The notes: a model not told the origin generated them from the sequence alone. A DNA stretch of 64,000 nucleotides from Pantoea sp. Eser (GCA_009830035.1 SZZY01000011.1:1-64000); one strand, 5' to 3'; shown: positions 52,197-63,718, counted from the stretch's first letter. Made by a program: numbers and translations.

Positions 52197-52210
52197 TGCG
52201 GACGCAAGCA

Positions 52211-52239
52211 GCCGGTACGAAACCTTTTTCGTACCGGTT
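52211..52239 (-). terminator. Hairpin after ecnB
   Basis: CCGGTACG and CGTACCGG form a perfect 8-bp stem with a 10-base A/T-rich loop, about 10 bp after the ecnB stop. The T run lies in the loop rather than after the stem, so the strength is uncertain. Confidence 0.5.
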
Positions 52240-52250
52240 GGAATAGCGGG

Positions 52251-52385
52251 TTACTTCGTGCTGTTTTGAATCGCCTGACCACCCGCTTCTACGTCTTCGC
52301 CCACGCCACGTGTGGTATTACAAGCCGTCAGCAGTGAAGAGAGCACCAGTACAGAGAAGAAAGTGACAATACTTTTCTTTAACAT
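52251..52385 (-). CDS. ecnB: Entericidin B lipoprotein
   Basis: A 44-residue lipoprotein matching EcnB (bacteriolytic entericidin toxin, 48 residues). The signal peptide and lipobox are [16 protein letters not shown], then [18 protein letters not shown] start at [12 protein letters not shown] (52385). The frame is intact, while the antidote gene ecnA upstream is frameshifted. In E. coli ecnB is under sigma-S control. Confidence 0.9.
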   Translation of the reverse strand: MLKKSIVTFFSVLVLSSLLTACNTTRGVGEDVEAGGQAIQNSTK

Positions 52386-52488
52386 AACAATGTCCTTTTT
52401 GATGGATGTAAAAGTACAGCGCTTTAAGCATAGCCGGATTTCCGCCGACTGCCGCTGACGAGTCCACAAAACAGACGAAGGTTAACAG

Positions 52489-52621
52489 TCAGTTTGCCGC
52501 ACGCGAAATGGCACCACCTAAGTGGGAGACATCTTCGCCAAAACCGTGGAAAGTGTTGCAAGCGCTCAGCGCAGAGGAGACCAGCAACGCGAATGCGATT
52601 AATTTTGCCAGTTTTTTTCAT
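52489..52621 (-). pseudogene. ecnA: ecnA, entericidin A antidote lipoprotein, frameshifted in an A run
   Basis: After ATG the run of seven A gives MKKTGKINRIRVAGLL. Removing one A restores MKKLAKLIAFALLVSSALSA, CNTFHGFGEDVSHLGGAISR and AAN, a typical 43-residue EcnA with a lipobox at SALSACNT. The ribosome site and the downstream efp spacing look normal. A homopolymer insertion is either a true slippage mutation (possibly reversible) or a sequencing error. Confidence 0.82.
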
Positions 52622-52636
52622 TTTTTCACTCACACA

Positions 52637-52662
52637 AGAAAAAGGCGCATCTGAGATGCGCC
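52637..52662 (-). terminator. Intrinsic terminator of efp
   Basis: On the minus strand AGGCGCATCT and AGATGCGCCT pair and are followed by TTTTCTT, about 10 bp after the efp stop. Confidence 0.88.
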
Positions 52663-52670
52663 TGCGGCAC

Positions 52671-53237
52671 TTATTTTACGCGTGACACGTATTCGCCAGA
52701 GCGGGTGTCAACTTTGACCACTTCGCCTTCTTGCACGAACAATGGCACTTTCACCACTGCACCGGTAGACAGCTTGGCTGGCTTACCGCCGGTACCTGCG
52801 GTGTCACCTTTCAGGCCAGGATCGGTTTCAACGATTTCGGCTTCGATAAAGTTCGGCGGCTGAACGGCGATTGGACGGCCATTCCACAGCGTAACGATAC
52901 ATTCAGCGTTATCCTGCAGCCATTTTGCGGCATCGCTGACGGTTTTCTCTTCAACCTGGAACTGCTCGAAGCTTTCCGGGTGCATGAAGTGATAGAACTC
53001 ACCGTCGTTGTACAGGTAGTTCAGGTTGGTATCCATCACGTCTGCGCCTTCGGCGGAGTCGGTGGATTTGAAAGTTTTCTCAACGCGAGAACCCGTCAGC
53101 AGGCGACGCATTTTAACGCGTGCGAATGCCTGACCTTTACCCGGTTTAACGAACTCACTGGATTCGATGGCATACGGCTCGCCTTCGAACATGATTTTAA
53201 GACCGGGACGGAAATCGTTGCTAGAATAAGTCGCCAT
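52671..53237 (-). CDS. efp: Elongation factor P
   Basis: A 188-residue translation factor that relieves ribosome stalling at polyproline. The beta-lysylated lysine is Lys34 in [16 protein letters not shown]. The domain II and III signature [20 protein letters not shown] and the end [13 protein letters not shown] are present. Divergent from epmB, 43 bp apart. Confidence 0.97.
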   Translation of the reverse strand: MATYSSNDFRPGLKIMFEGEPYAIESSEFVKPGKGQAFARVKMRRLLTGSRVEKTFKSTDSAEGADVMDTNLNYLYNDGEFYHFMHPESFEQFQVEEKTVSDAAKWLQDNAECIVTLWNGRPIAVQPPNFIEAEIVETDPGLKGDTAGTGGKPAKLSTGAVVKVPLFVQEGEVVKVDTRSGEYVSRVK

Positions 53238-53280
53238 TAAGGCCCTCTACGAAAATTGATACTGGTACTAAGCAAAAAAA

Positions 53281-54309
53281 ATGGCACACATTGTAACCCT
53301 AAAAACACCTTCCAGAGAAGATTGGTTGCAGCAACTTGCTGATGTTGTCACTGAACCTGATGAATTACTGCGGATTTTAGCCCTGGATCAGCACACTGAG
53401 CTGGCCGACGGGGCGGATGCGCGGCGTCTTTTCGCCTTGCGCGTTCCCCGTGCATTCATCAACCGGATGAAGAAAGGTGATGCGCACGACCCGCTGCTCC
53501 TTCAGGTACTGACTCAACGCCAAGAATTCATCGATGCGCCAAGTTATAGCACCGATCCGCTGGATGAACAAAGCAACGTTGTACCTGGTTTGCTGCATAA
53601 ATACCAAAACCGCGCCTTATTGCTGGTGAAAGGCGGCTGTGCGGTCAACTGTCGCTACTGTTTCCGACGTCATTTTCCTTACCAGGATAATCAGGGAAAT
53701 AAGCGTAACTGGCAGGCGGCACTGGACTATATCGCCGATCATCCGGAGCTGGATGAGATCATCTTCTCCGGCGGCGATCCGCTGATGGCAAAAGATCATG
53801 AAATCGCCTGGCTGATTGCGGCGCTGGAGAAAATCCCCCATCTGAAACGGCTGCGCATCCATAGCCGTTTACCGGTAGTGATCCCGGCGCGGATTACCGA
53901 CGCACTCTGTCAGATGCTCAGTGAAACGCGGCTGCAGGTGCTGATGGTGACGCACATCAACCACGCGCAGGAGATTGACGACGCGCTGCGTGAGGCGATG
54001 AGCGACCTGAAGCGGGCGGGCGTAACGCTGCTCAATCAGAGCGTGCTGCTGCGCGGCGTTAACGACAATGCCCGGACGCTGGCAACGCTGAGCAACGCGC
54101 TGTTCGATGCGGGCATTCTGCCCTACTACCTGCACGTGCTGGACAAAGTACAGGGTGCCGCCCATTTCTACGTATCAGACGACGAGGCACGGCAACTGGT
54201 GCGGGCGCTGCTGTCGCAGGTTTCGGGGTATCTGGTGCCTAAGCTGGCGCGGGAGATTGGCGGAGAGCCGAGTAAAACGCCGCTCGATCTGCAGCTGCGG
54301 CAGGAATAA
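53281..54309 (+). CDS. epmB: EF-P lysine 2,3-aminomutase EpmB
   Basis: A 342-residue radical-SAM, PLP-dependent aminomutase that converts (S)-alpha-lysine to (R)-beta-lysine for EF-P. The 4Fe-4S motif CAVNCRYCFRRHFPYQ and IIFSGGDPLMAKD are clear; the PLP lysine region is LDKVQGAAHFYV. The start is tight against efp on the other strand. Confidence 0.96.
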   Translation: MAHIVTLKTPSREDWLQQLADVVTEPDELLRILALDQHTELADGADARRLFALRVPRAFINRMKKGDAHDPLLLQVLTQRQEFIDAPSYSTDPLDEQSNVVPGLLHKYQNRALLLVKGGCAVNCRYCFRRHFPYQDNQGNKRNWQAALDYIADHPELDEIIFSGGDPLMAKDHEIAWLIAALEKIPHLKRLRIHSRLPVVIPARITDALCQMLSETRLQVLMVTHINHAQEIDDALREAMSDLKRAGVTLLNQSVLLRGVNDNARTLATLSNALFDAGILPYYLHVLDKVQGAAHFYVSDDEARQLVRALLSQVSGYLVPKLAREIGGEPSKTPLDLQLRQE

Positions 54310-54334
54310 AAACGGCCGGCGCAAGGCCGGCCGT
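54308..54334 (-). terminator. Terminator of yjeI (shared hairpin with epmB)
   Basis: ACGGCCGGC and GCCGGCCGT form a perfect 9-bp stem with a GCAAG loop right after the epmB stop. On the minus strand TTTTTA follows, so it best fits termination of yjeI. Confidence 0.82.
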
Positions 54335-54363
54335 CTAGAAGAAGGCATGATGCCGGATTCACC

Positions 54364-54711
54364 TTACGGGCACTTGTAAACCTGGCCGGTCATTTTACTG
54401 TCGAGGGGCGCGAACGCGGACAGCAGGTTCTGCGTCGGACTGGTTGCGCCGTAAATCACGTTGCCGCCCATTTCCGCTGCACGGTTGCGCAGGTCATTTG
54501 CTGCACCGCGCAGGGCGCTGGTTTCACCGCCTGCCCCGCTCAGCCAGTTACTCTGTGAACCGGTAAGCTTCCCCAGAAGCTGACACTCACTGCCGGGCTG
54601 CTGATCGGTAAAAGTCACGCGCTGGCCTGCCGAGGAGAGTTGAGTAGAGCTGCTACAGCCCGCCAGCAATAACGCGCCAGCCGTCAGCCCGAGCAAGAGG
54701 TTAATCCGCAT
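54364..54711 (-). CDS. yjeI: DUF4156 lipoprotein YjeI
   Basis: A 115-residue lipoprotein of unknown function, close to E. coli YjeI. Lipobox ALLLAGCSSS; conserved GSECQLLGKLTGSQSNWLSG, ALRGAANDLRNRAAEMGGN and VIYGATSPTQ. The position next to epmB and groEL is conserved. Confidence 0.92.
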   Translation of the reverse strand: MRINLLLGLTAGALLLAGCSSSTQLSSAGQRVTFTDQQPGSECQLLGKLTGSQSNWLSGAGGETSALRGAANDLRNRAAEMGGNVIYGATSPTQNLLSAFAPLDSKMTGQVYKCP

Positions 54712-55024
54712 TGTAATCCCAATTTATTATCATCAGAGTCGGGTGGCAGCGTAGCAGAAAAATGTTTTTTCTTTCTGCACATTCATTGCCCTTATCCCGT
54801 TATATCGTCTCAATATTTCATGCCGCTTGCAGGCTGGCAAGCATGCCGATCCTGATGGGCTGGTTTAAGCCAGTGGATCCGGCGGCGCAGCAGCAGACAG
54901 CGTGACATATCAAGAGGAAAGACGAACGATTGCGCCACTACTTATACTATTTTCCGCCCCAAAAGAAAAACCCCCGACCGTTTCCGATCGGGGGTTCCTG
55001 ATGACTTAAGCAGTCAACGGCAGA
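54712..55024. other. yjeI-groEL intergenic region
   Basis: 313 bp with no recognisable gene. It holds the yjeI promoter side and the groEL terminator. A small hairpin (CTGG/CCAG near 54862) is the only other structure seen. Confidence 0.5.
54966..54996 (-). terminator. Intrinsic terminator of groES-groEL
   Basis: CCCCCGACCG and CGATCGGGGG form a near-perfect stem around TTTC, followed by a T run on the minus strand. It lies about 30 bp after the groEL stop. Confidence 0.88.
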
Positions 55025-56677
<1,653 letters not shown>

Positions 56678-56713
56678 TTAAATTCGTTTCGTTCAGTGAA
56701 TTACGCGAAAAAA

Positions 56714-57007
56714 TTACGCTTCAACAACCGCCAGAATGTCGCTCTCAGAGATGATCAGCACCTCTTCGTTATCGATTTTCTCGGTTTTCGCGCCGTAACC
56801 TTCGCTGAAGATCACGATTTCGCCAACCTTCACGTCCAGCGGCTTAACGTCACCGCTCTCAAGGATGCGGCCGTTGCCGACAGCCAGCACTTCACCACGG
56901 GTGGATTTGCCGGCTGCAGAACCGGTCAGCACGATGCCGCCAGATGATTTAGCTTCAGCTTCTTTACGCTTGACGATAACGCGATCGTGCAATGGACGAA
57001 TTTTCAT
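56714..57007 (-). CDS. groES: Co-chaperonin GroES
   Basis: A 97-residue co-chaperonin lid. [20 protein letters not shown] gives the start (57007); the mobile loop is [20 protein letters not shown]. An upstream in-frame start at 57034 is not in the family. Confidence 0.98.
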   Translation of the reverse strand: MKIRPLHDRVIVKRKEAEAKSSGGIVLTGSAAGKSTRGEVLAVGNGRILESGDVKPLDVKVGEIVIFSEGYGAKTEKIDNEEVLIISESDILAVVEA

Positions 57008-57091
57008 TTGATAGCTCTCCTTTGAGAAGTCCAATCATTCAGTTTTGGGGTTGAACACCGGGCTGCATGGCTTCCAGCCTCGTGACCTGAG

Positions 57092-57120
57092 AGATAGGGC
57101 CACCACCACCTCCTTTCAAG
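57092..57120 (-). promoter_or_regulatory. Sigma-32 promoter of groES-groEL
   Basis: On the minus strand CTTGAAA (57114-57120) is followed by a 14-bp spacer and CCCTATCT (57092-57099), a close match to the heat-shock sigma-32 consensus CTTGAAA-N13-15-CCCCATNT. It lies about 85 bp upstream of the groES ATG. Confidence 0.9.
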
Positions 57121-57192
57121 GGGCAGACAACAAATTTTTTACGCAGATGTGATAAGTGATGGCTTTTTGAGCAATCGACAAAAAGATCGCCA

Positions 57193-57622
57193 TCAGCGAT
57201 CTTTCGGATCGTCATGGTGCTCAAGGCGATCGCTGTTTTTGCGCTCGAACTCGCTATCCATGGTATAGCCGCTGTCGGGCCCGGCACCCGGACCGCGCCA
57301 GACACGCAGATGTGGCATCAGCTTCAGCGTCAGATGCTTCTGCACCGGCGGCGGCGGCAGAAAAACGGCAATGATCAACGACACACGCTCTTGATCATCT
57401 CTTTCGCCGGGCTCTCGTTACGCGCCAGCTTCTCCTGCATCAACATGAAGTTCTTCATGCCCTGATTTTTGACCAGCGGCACCCCGATATGCAGGAGGTG
57501 AAGACCACCAGCTGCATAGGCTGCATAGTAAGCAGCACGCCCATGACGTGGGCGACCTGAATAAACAGTGAAATTTCAATCCAGGCTAGGACAAAAAAGA
57601 CTAATAACGGTATCTAGCGCAC
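57193..57622 (-). pseudogene. fxsA: fxsA, phage T7 exclusion suppressor membrane protein, decayed
   Basis: Pieces of FxsA are readable in order. A start at about 57622 (GTG CGC) is followed by TAG where the second or third residue is tryptophan in E. coli. The membrane start IPLLVFFVLAWIEISLFIQV and AHVMGVLL follows. After a frame change comes VKNQGMKNFMLMQEKLARNE and SPAKEMIKSV, then another shift to SLIIAVFLPPPPVQKHLTLK. LIIA runs almost straight into PPVQKHL, so the LLLLPGFFTDFLG membrane segment is deleted. The end is at 57193. At least one nonsense codon, two shifts and a deletion. Confidence 0.88.
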
Positions 57623-57953
57623 CGTACTCTCCTGTAAGTGTGGGCCGATCGGCAGCGTGCCGCTCAGCAGAAAGCGTTCATCTTAGTGATGATAAGAAAA
57701 GAGATGGGCACCCGTGCCGCCATTTTCAACCGATCCTGTCAAATTTATCCCGCAGGGTTAATTTTTTAGCCTGTTTCACATATCGTTAACCTGACGGCAG
57801 CGTTAAGTGATCTGCATGCGTGCTTTTCTGATGCATCAGAATATGATCGTGCTCACCAGTAGTATGAAGACGGATAAAATGTCGGTACGGGTACACCACG
57901 ACAAAATAAACACATCATCTGTGATGGTTAGCGGCAACAACAAGAAGGTTATC
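57623..57953. other. fxsA-aspA divergent region
   Basis: 331 bp that must hold the aspA promoter. A perfect 12-bp palindrome CTGATGCATCAG lies at 57828-57839. I see no clear FNR or CRP site, although aspA is under such control in E. coli. An open frame reaches upstream of the aspA ATG but does not resemble AspA. Confidence 0.45.
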
Positions 57954-59390
57954 ATGGCGAACAACATTCGTATCGAAGAAGACCTGTTAGGTATGCGCGA
58001 AGTGTCGGCGGATGCCTATTATGGCGTTCATACTCTGCGTGCGATTGAAAATTTTTACATCAGCAACAGTAAAATCAGCGACATACCCGAATTTGTCCGC
58101 GGGATGGTGATGGTAAAAAAAGCGGCGGCGATGGCCAACAAAGAGCTGCGAACTATTCCCCGAAACATTGCCAATACCATCATTCAGGCCTGCGATGAAG
58201 TGCTCAATAATGGCCGTTGCATGGATCAGTTCCCGGTGGATGTCTATCAGGGCGGTGCCGGCACCTCGGTCAACATGAACACCAATGAGGTGCTGGCAAA
58301 CATCGGTCTGGAACTGATGGGCCACCAGAAAGGCGAATATCAGTACCTCAACCCTAACGATCACGTCAACAAATGTCAGTCGACCAACGACGCCTACCCG
58401 ACCGGTTTTCGCATCGCGGTTTACAGTTCGCTGCTGAAGCTGCTGGATGGCAGCAGCCAGCTGGCCGACGGTTTCCAGCGCAAGGCTGACGAGTTCCAGA
58501 CCATCCTCAAAATGGGCCGCACCCAGTTACAGGATGCGGTGCCGATGACGCTGGGTCAGGAATTTCACGCCTTCAGCGTGCTGCTGAATGAAGAGACCAA
58601 AAGCATTCTGCGCACCGGCGAGCTGCTGCTGGAAGTGAACCTCGGCGCGACTGCCATCGGTACCCGCCTGAATACACCGGACGGTTATCAGCACCTTGCC
58701 GTACAGCGTCTGGCGGAAGTCAGCAACCTGCCGGTGGTGCCGGCGGAAGATCTGATCGAAGCGACCTCAGACTGCGGTGCCTACGTGATGGTGCACTCGT
58801 CACTGAAACGCCTAGCGGTGAAGCTCTCTAAAATTTGTAACGACCTGCGCCTGCTCTCCTCCGGTCCGCGCGCTGGCCTGAATGAAATCAACCTGCCGGA
58901 GTTACAGGCCGGTTCGTCGATCATGCCAGCCAAAGTCAATCCGGTGGTGCCGGAAGTGGTTAATCAAGTCTGCTTCAAAGTGATCGGCAACGACATTACC
59001 GTCACCATGGCTTCCGAAGCCGGTCAGCTGCAGCTGAACGTGATGGAGCCGGTGATTGGCCAGGCGCTGTTTGAATCGATCAGCATCCTCACCAGCGCCT
59101 GCTACAACCTGCTGGAGAAGTGCGTCAACGGCATTACCGCCAACCGCGCGGTGTGCGAAGCCTACGTCTTTAACTCAATAGGTATCGTCACCTACCTTAA
59201 CCCGTATATCGGTCACCATAACGGCGATATCGTCGGCAAAATTTGCGCCGAAACCGGTAAAAGCGTACGTGAAGTGGTGCTGGAACGCGGCTTGCTGACC
59301 GAAAGCGAGCTGGACGATATTTTCTCGGTCCAGAACCTGATGTATCCGGTTTATAAAGCGAAACGTTATACCGACGAAAACGAGCAGTAA
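57954..59390 (+). CDS. aspA: Aspartate ammonia-lyase
   Basis: A 478-residue enzyme that converts aspartate to fumarate and ammonia, as long as E. coli AspA. Motifs: [33 protein letters not shown] and the catalytic loop [20 protein letters not shown] start at [13 protein letters not shown] (57954), behind AAGAAGG; the frame extends 49 codons upstream without family similarity. It is followed by a terminator and then dcuA. Confidence 0.97.
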   Translation: MANNIRIEEDLLGMREVSADAYYGVHTLRAIENFYISNSKISDIPEFVRGMVMVKKAAAMANKELRTIPRNIANTIIQACDEVLNNGRCMDQFPVDVYQGGAGTSVNMNTNEVLANIGLELMGHQKGEYQYLNPNDHVNKCQSTNDAYPTGFRIAVYSSLLKLLDGSSQLADGFQRKADEFQTILKMGRTQLQDAVPMTLGQEFHAFSVLLNEETKSILRTGELLLEVNLGATAIGTRLNTPDGYQHLAVQRLAEVSNLPVVPAEDLIEATSDCGAYVMVHSSLKRLAVKLSKICNDLRLLSSGPRAGLNEINLPELQAGSSIMPAKVNPVVPEVVNQVCFKVIGNDITVTMASEAGQLQLNVMEPVIGQALFESISILTSACYNLLEKCVNGITANRAVCEAYVFNSIGIVTYLNPYIGHHNGDIVGKICAETGKSVREVVLERGLLTESELDDIFSVQNLMYPVYKAKRYTDENEQ

Positions 59391-59413
59391 GGTTTAACCG
59401 ACGCTGGTTTACT

Positions 59414-59448
59414 AAAGGCACACCGCGATCAACACGGTGTGCCTTTTT
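59414..59448 (+). terminator. Intrinsic terminator of aspA
   Basis: AAAGGCACACCG and CGGTGTGCCTTT form a 12-bp stem with a 9-base loop and end in a T run, 24 bp after the aspA stop. It separates aspA from dcuA, which may be expressed by read-through. Confidence 0.9.
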
Positions 59449-59501
59449 CTTTGGTAAACAGCACAACTGATTATCTTAGGTTAAATTCTCAGGAGTTATG
59501 C

Positions 59502-60803
59502 ATGTTTGTGGTTGAGCTGCTGGTCGTCTTACTGGCGATCTGGTTGGGTGCGCGCCTTGGCGGCATTGGCATTGGGTTCGCTGGCAGCATGGGCGTGCTG
59601 ATCCTGACGCTGGGCTTTGGCCTGCCGCCGGGCATGATCCCGTTCGACGTGATCGAAATTATCATGGCGGTCATTGCGGCTATCGCGGCCATGCAGGCGG
59701 CTGGCGGGATGGATTATCTGGTCAGCCTCGCCGAACGGCTGCTGCGTCGACATCCGCGTCACGTCACGCTGCTGGCACCGCTGGTGACTTATCTGATGAC
59801 TCTGCTGGCGGGTACCGGACATACGGCGTTCTCGACGCTGCCGGTGATCGCTCAAGTGGCGAAAGAGCAAGGCGTCCGTCCTTCACGTCCGCTGTCGATC
59901 ACCGTGGTCGCCTCGCAGATCGCCATTACCGCCTCGCCCATTTCAGCAGCGGTGGTGTTCTTTGCCACCCTGCTTGAGCCGCGTGGCATCAGCTACATTA
60001 CGCTGCTGGCTATCGCGATCCCCTCGACCATGGTCGGCCTGTTTCTGGCCGCGCTGGTGACCAACTTCCTCGGCAAAGAGCTAAAGGATGATCAGGTCTA
60101 CCAGGCGCGACTGGCGAAAGGCGACGTCACGCTGCGCGGCGCCAGCGTCTACCAGCCCACTCCGGGCGCGAAAAAATCGGTGCTGCTGTTTCTGCTCGGC
60201 ATCATCGCCGTGGTGGTCTATGCCACTCTCACCAGCGCCAGCCTTGGCCTGATCGCCAACCCGCTGCTGCCGCGTAATGAAGCGATCGTGGTGTTTATGC
60301 TGACTATCGCCACCCTGATCAGCCTGACCTGTAAGCTGGATACCAGCGAGATCCTCAGCGCCAGCACCTTTAAGTCCGGCATGAGTGCCTGTATCTGCGT
60401 GATGGGTGTCGCCTGGCTGGGCGATACCTTTGTTAAAGCGCACCTGGCAGAGATCCAGATGGTGGCCGGCGATATGCTGAAAACCTATCCGTGGATGCTG
60501 GCGCTGGTGCTGTTCTTCGCCTCGATGCTGCTCTACTCGCAGGCCGCGACCACCAAAGCGCTGATGCCTGCCGCCTTACTGCTGGGCGTGTCGCCGCTCA
60601 CCGCCATCGCCTCGTTTGCCGCGGTTTCGGCGCTGTTCGTCTTGCCGACCTACCCAACCTTACTGGCGGCCGTGGAGATGGATGACACCGGATCGACCCG
60701 GATTGGCAAGTTTGTTTTCAACCATGCCTTTATTATTCCCGGCGTGATCGCCATTACGCTGTCGGTGATGGCAGGCTTTGTCTTTGGCGGGATGCTGTTA
60801 TAG
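59502..60803 (+). CDS. dcuA: Anaerobic C4-dicarboxylate transporter DcuA
   Basis: A 433-residue inner-membrane antiporter (same length as E. coli DcuA) exchanging fumarate, aspartate, malate and succinate. The start MFVVELLVVLLAIWLGARLG follows CAGGAG; conserved ITASPISAAVV and FAAVSALFVLPTYPTLLAAV. With aspA it supports aspartate-driven fumarate supply. frdABCD is not at its usual nearby place, so if it is absent elsewhere too, fumarate respiration would be lost and the role may be aspartate uptake. Confidence 0.95.
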   Translation: MFVVELLVVLLAIWLGARLGGIGIGFAGSMGVLILTLGFGLPPGMIPFDVIEIIMAVIAAIAAMQAAGGMDYLVSLAERLLRRHPRHVTLLAPLVTYLMTLLAGTGHTAFSTLPVIAQVAKEQGVRPSRPLSITVVASQIAITASPISAAVVFFATLLEPRGISYITLLAIAIPSTMVGLFLAALVTNFLGKELKDDQVYQARLAKGDVTLRGASVYQPTPGAKKSVLLFLLGIIAVVVYATLTSASLGLIANPLLPRNEAIVVFMLTIATLISLTCKLDTSEILSASTFKSGMSACICVMGVAWLGDTFVKAHLAEIQMVAGDMLKTYPWMLALVLFFASMLLYSQAATTKALMPAALLLGVSPLTAIASFAAVSALFVLPTYPTLLAAVEMDDTGSTRIGKFVFNHAFIIPGVIAITLSVMAGFVFGGMLL

Positions 60804-60868
60804 CCCGATAATCTCATCGCTGACTGAGCGTGCTATCATCGAGGGCTCTTTTAAACAGGAGCATTACG

Positions 60869-61183
60869 ATGAATGCCATCGTTGTCCTTTGCACCGCGCC
60901 CGATCAGGCGACGGCGCAACGTCTGGCCGCACTGGCGCTTGAAGCCAGACTGGCGGCCTGCGTTACGCTGCTGCCGGGTGCCACCTCGTATTACGTCTGG
61001 CAGGGCCAGCTCGAACAGAGCAGCGAAGTGCAGATGCTGCTGAAATGCGATAGCGATCACCAGCAGGCACTGTTCGAGCTGCTCAGGCAGGCGCATCCCT
61101 ACGATGTGCCTGAACTGCTGGCGCTTCCGGTTCAACATGGAGACAGTGAATACTTGTCATGGCTGCACGCATCTCTCGCTTAA
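60869..61183 (+). CDS. cutA: Divalent cation tolerance protein CutA
   Basis: A 104-residue trimeric CutA1-family protein. [36 protein letters not shown] and [13 protein letters not shown] are characteristic. The start MNAIVVLC (60869) follows CAGGAG. The 3' end overlaps dsbD by 25 bases, as in E. coli. Confidence 0.95.
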   Translation: MNAIVVLCTAPDQATAQRLAALALEARLAACVTLLPGATSYYVWQGQLEQSSEVQMLLKCDSDHQQALFELLRQAHPYDVPELLALPVQHGDSEYLSWLHASLA

Positions 61184-62862
61184 TTACGCTGCTGCTGGTG
61201 CTGTTTATCAGCCTGCAGGCGCACGAATCGCTTTTTTCCAACCCCGCCAGCAGCCGCTTTGTCCCGGTCGATCAGGCGTTTGGTTTTGATTTCAACCAGC
61301 AGGGGGCGCAGCTCAACCTGCACTGGAAAGTAAAATCGGGCTACTACCTCTATCGTCAGCAGATCCACGTCAAGCCGGCCAACGCCACGCTGGCGCCGCT
61401 GACGCTGCCCGCCGGTCAGCCGCATGAAGATGAATCCTACGGCAAGAACGAGATCTATCCGCGGGATCTGACGGTGCCGGTGACGCTACAGCAGGCCGCC
61501 CGTGGTGCCACGCTCAGCGTCACCTATCAGGGCTGTGCCGCTGCCGGATTCTGTTATCCCCCCGAAACCCGTACCGTTCCGCTGAGTCCGGTGGCGGCCA
61601 GCACTGCTGCGCCGCAGGTGAATACCTCACCTGCGCCAGCCACTCCGCTGCCGTTTTCACCGCTGTGGGCGTTGCTGATCGGCATTGGCGTCGCCTTCAC
61701 GCCCTGCGTGCTGCCGATGTACCCGCTGATTTCCGGCATTATTCTCGGCGGCCAGCGTCACTATTCGATCGGCCGGCTGTTTGCGCTAGCAATGGTCTAT
61801 GTGCAGGGTATGGCGCTGACCTATACCCTGCTGGGTCTGATCGTGGCGGCTGGCGGGCTGCGTCTCCAGACCGCTCTGCAGCATCCGTGGGTGCTATCGG
61901 CGCTGTCGGCGCTGTTTATCGTGCTGGCGCTGTCGATGTTTGGTCTGTTTACGCTGCAACTGCCGGCTAGCCTGCAAACCCGCTTAACCCTGTGGAGCAA
62001 TCGCCAGCAGGGCGGCTCGCTGCCAGGTGTATTTTTGATGGGTGCGCTGGCCGGTTTAATCTGCTCGCCCTGCACCACCGCGCCGCTTAGCGCTATTCTG
62101 CTCTATATTGCCCAGAGCGGTAATCTGTGGGCCGGTGCCGGCACCCTCTGGCTCTATGCGGTCGGGATGGGCTTACCGCTGATCGCCGTGACCCTGTTTG
62201 GCAATAAGCTGCTGCCGAAGAGCGGGCCGTGGATCCAGACGGTAGAAGAGGGCTTTGGTTTTGTTATCCTGGCGCTGCCGGTTTTCCTGATGGAGCGGGT
62301 GCTGGGCGACCTGTGGGGGCTGCGGCTGTGGAGCCTGCTTGGCGTGGCCTTCTTTGGCTGGGCGTTCAGCGTCAGCCTGCGCGCCAGCAGCGGCAAATGG
62401 CGCGTGGTGCAGATTATCGTGCTGGCTGCCGCACTGATCAGCGTCCGTCCGCTACAGGACTGGGTCTTTGGCGGCCCGGCGGCGCAGCAGCAGGCTGTCG
62501 CACACCTGCCGTTCCAGACCGTTCAGACCCCGCAACAGTTGCAGACGGCGCTACAACAGGCCAACGGCCGCATCACCATGGTCGATCTGTATGCCGACTG
62601 GTGTGTTGCCTGTAAAGAGTTTGAAAAATACACCTTTAGCGACAGCGCGGTACGCGATAGCCTGAGCCGGGTGCAGCTGTTACAGGCCAACGTGACCGCC
62701 AATAGCGCCATCGATAATGCGCTGTTGCAGCATCTTCAGGTGCTGGGATTACCGACCATTTTATTCTTTGATGCGCAAGGCCACGAGATTGCTGACTCGC
62801 GCATCACCGGGTTTCTCAATGCCGCCGATTTCCGGGCGCATTTGCAGAAACTCACCCCGTAA
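61159..62862 (+). CDS. dsbD: Thiol:disulfide interchange protein DsbD
   Basis: A 567-residue electron conduit from cytoplasmic thioredoxin to periplasmic DsbC/DsbG/CcmG. Order: signal peptide; N-terminal alpha domain with the CAAAGFC pair; eight-helix core with its cysteines in [12 protein letters not shown] and [13 protein letters not shown]-terminal thioredoxin-like gamma domain with [16 protein letters not shown]. Intact and of E. coli length. Confidence 0.96.
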   Translation: MAARISRLITLLLVLFISLQAHESLFSNPASSRFVPVDQAFGFDFNQQGAQLNLHWKVKSGYYLYRQQIHVKPANATLAPLTLPAGQPHEDESYGKNEIYPRDLTVPVTLQQAARGATLSVTYQGCAAAGFCYPPETRTVPLSPVAASTAAPQVNTSPAPATPLPFSPLWALLIGIGVAFTPCVLPMYPLISGIILGGQRHYSIGRLFALAMVYVQGMALTYTLLGLIVAAGGLRLQTALQHPWVLSALSALFIVLALSMFGLFTLQLPASLQTRLTLWSNRQQGGSLPGVFLMGALAGLICSPCTTAPLSAILLYIAQSGNLWAGAGTLWLYAVGMGLPLIAVTLFGNKLLPKSGPWIQTVEEGFGFVILALPVFLMERVLGDLWGLRLWSLLGVAFFGWAFSVSLRASSGKWRVVQIIVLAAALISVRPLQDWVFGGPAAQQQAVAHLPFQTVQTPQQLQTALQQANGRITMVDLYADWCVACKEFEKYTFSDSAVRDSLSRVQLLQANVTANSAIDNALLQHLQVLGLPTILFFDAQGHEIADSRITGFLNAADFRAHLQKLTP

Positions 62863-62925
62863 ACAACACTGGAGTCAGGCTTGTGCCCGGTGAACAGCCG
62901 GGCCTGCATACCAGAGGAGAGTCAC

Positions 62926-63471
62926 TTGCAGCGTGAACAAATACTGGAGCATGCACTGAATGTGCTTGAACAGAACGGCCTCGCCGCCACCCTCTCATTG
63001 GAAACCCTGGCGGGCCAGACCGACCTTTCTCTCGATCAGCTCCGGCTATTCTGGCCCGATCGTGACGCCCTGCTCTATCACGCCCATCAGATCGATACCT
63101 GGCGGCGTCAGATCATACTGGATGAGACGCTGTCGCCGGAGCAGAAGCTGATGGCGCGTTATGAAGTGTTAAGCGAACACGTCAGCAAAGGCTGCTTCCC
63201 CGGCTGTCTGTTTATCGCCGCCTGTAGTTTCTATCCGCAGCCGGATCAGCCAATTCATCAACTGGCGGAACAGCAGAAGCGCGCCTCCTAGCAGTTTACG
63301 CATGAGATTCTGCTAGACCAGGCGCTGGACAACCCGAGCATAGTGGCCGATCAGATGGAGCTGATTCTGGAAGGCTGCCTCAGTAAACTGCTGGTTAAGC
63401 GCAACGTGCAGGATGTCGCCACGGCTCAGCGGCTGGCGGAAGATGTTTACAGCATTGCTGTTGTGCCGTAA
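62926..63471 (+). pseudogene. yjdC: yjdC, TetR-like regulator, amber mutation
   Basis: A homologue of YjdC, a TetR-type regulator next to dsbD in E. coli. The likely start is TTG at 62926 ([17 protein letters not shown]) behind a GAGGAGAG ribosome site. The recognition region [20 protein letters not shown] lacks a few residues compared with E. coli. TAG at 63289-63291 (QQKRAS / QFTHEILLDQ) interrupts the ligand domain where E. coli has tyrosine; the frame then continues MELILEGCLSKLLVKRNVQD to TAA at 63471. One substitution would repair it. Confidence 0.9.
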
Positions 63472-63558
63472 AAACGACGCGCTGTCCTGAGGTTTTACCC
63501 GCTTTGACTGAAAATCAGGCAATCAGTCACGTTTCCCATGGTTTTTTGGTAAAAGCCG

Positions 63559-63587
63559 TTGACGCCCGGCGGCCTTTACGGTTTAAT
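63559..63587 (+). promoter_or_regulatory. Promoter of tRNA-Phe
   Basis: TTGACG and TTTAAT are spaced 17 bp apart and followed by the GC-rich discriminator GCGCCCCG right before the tRNA, the typical layout of a stringently controlled stable-RNA promoter. Confidence 0.85.
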
Positions 63588-63597
63588 GCGCCCCGTT

Positions 63598-63673
63598 GCC
63601 CGAATAGCTCAGTCGGTAGAGCAGGGGATTGAAAATCCCCGTGTCGGTGGTTCGATTCCGCCTCCGGGCACCA
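63598..63673 (+). tRNA. pheU: tRNA-Phe (anticodon GAA)
   Basis: A 76-nt cloverleaf with encoded CCA. Anticodon GAA is at 63631-63633 in the stem GGGGA/UCCCC, and the T-arm is GGTGG TTCGATT CCGCC. The acceptor stem GCCCGAA/TCCGGGC has one mismatch, A6 opposite C67, where E. coli has G6-C67. Its place after yjdC matches E. coli pheU, a known integration site. Confidence 0.96.
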
Positions 63674-63718
63674 CTATTCGAAGCACGCTGGTCAGAAGAT
63701 GAGAAAACTGACGGGCGT

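Noticed and set aside
57807..57953. 49-codon N-terminal extension of aspA
   Set aside because: Not similar to AspA; the family start [13 protein letters not shown] at 57954 has a good ribosome site.
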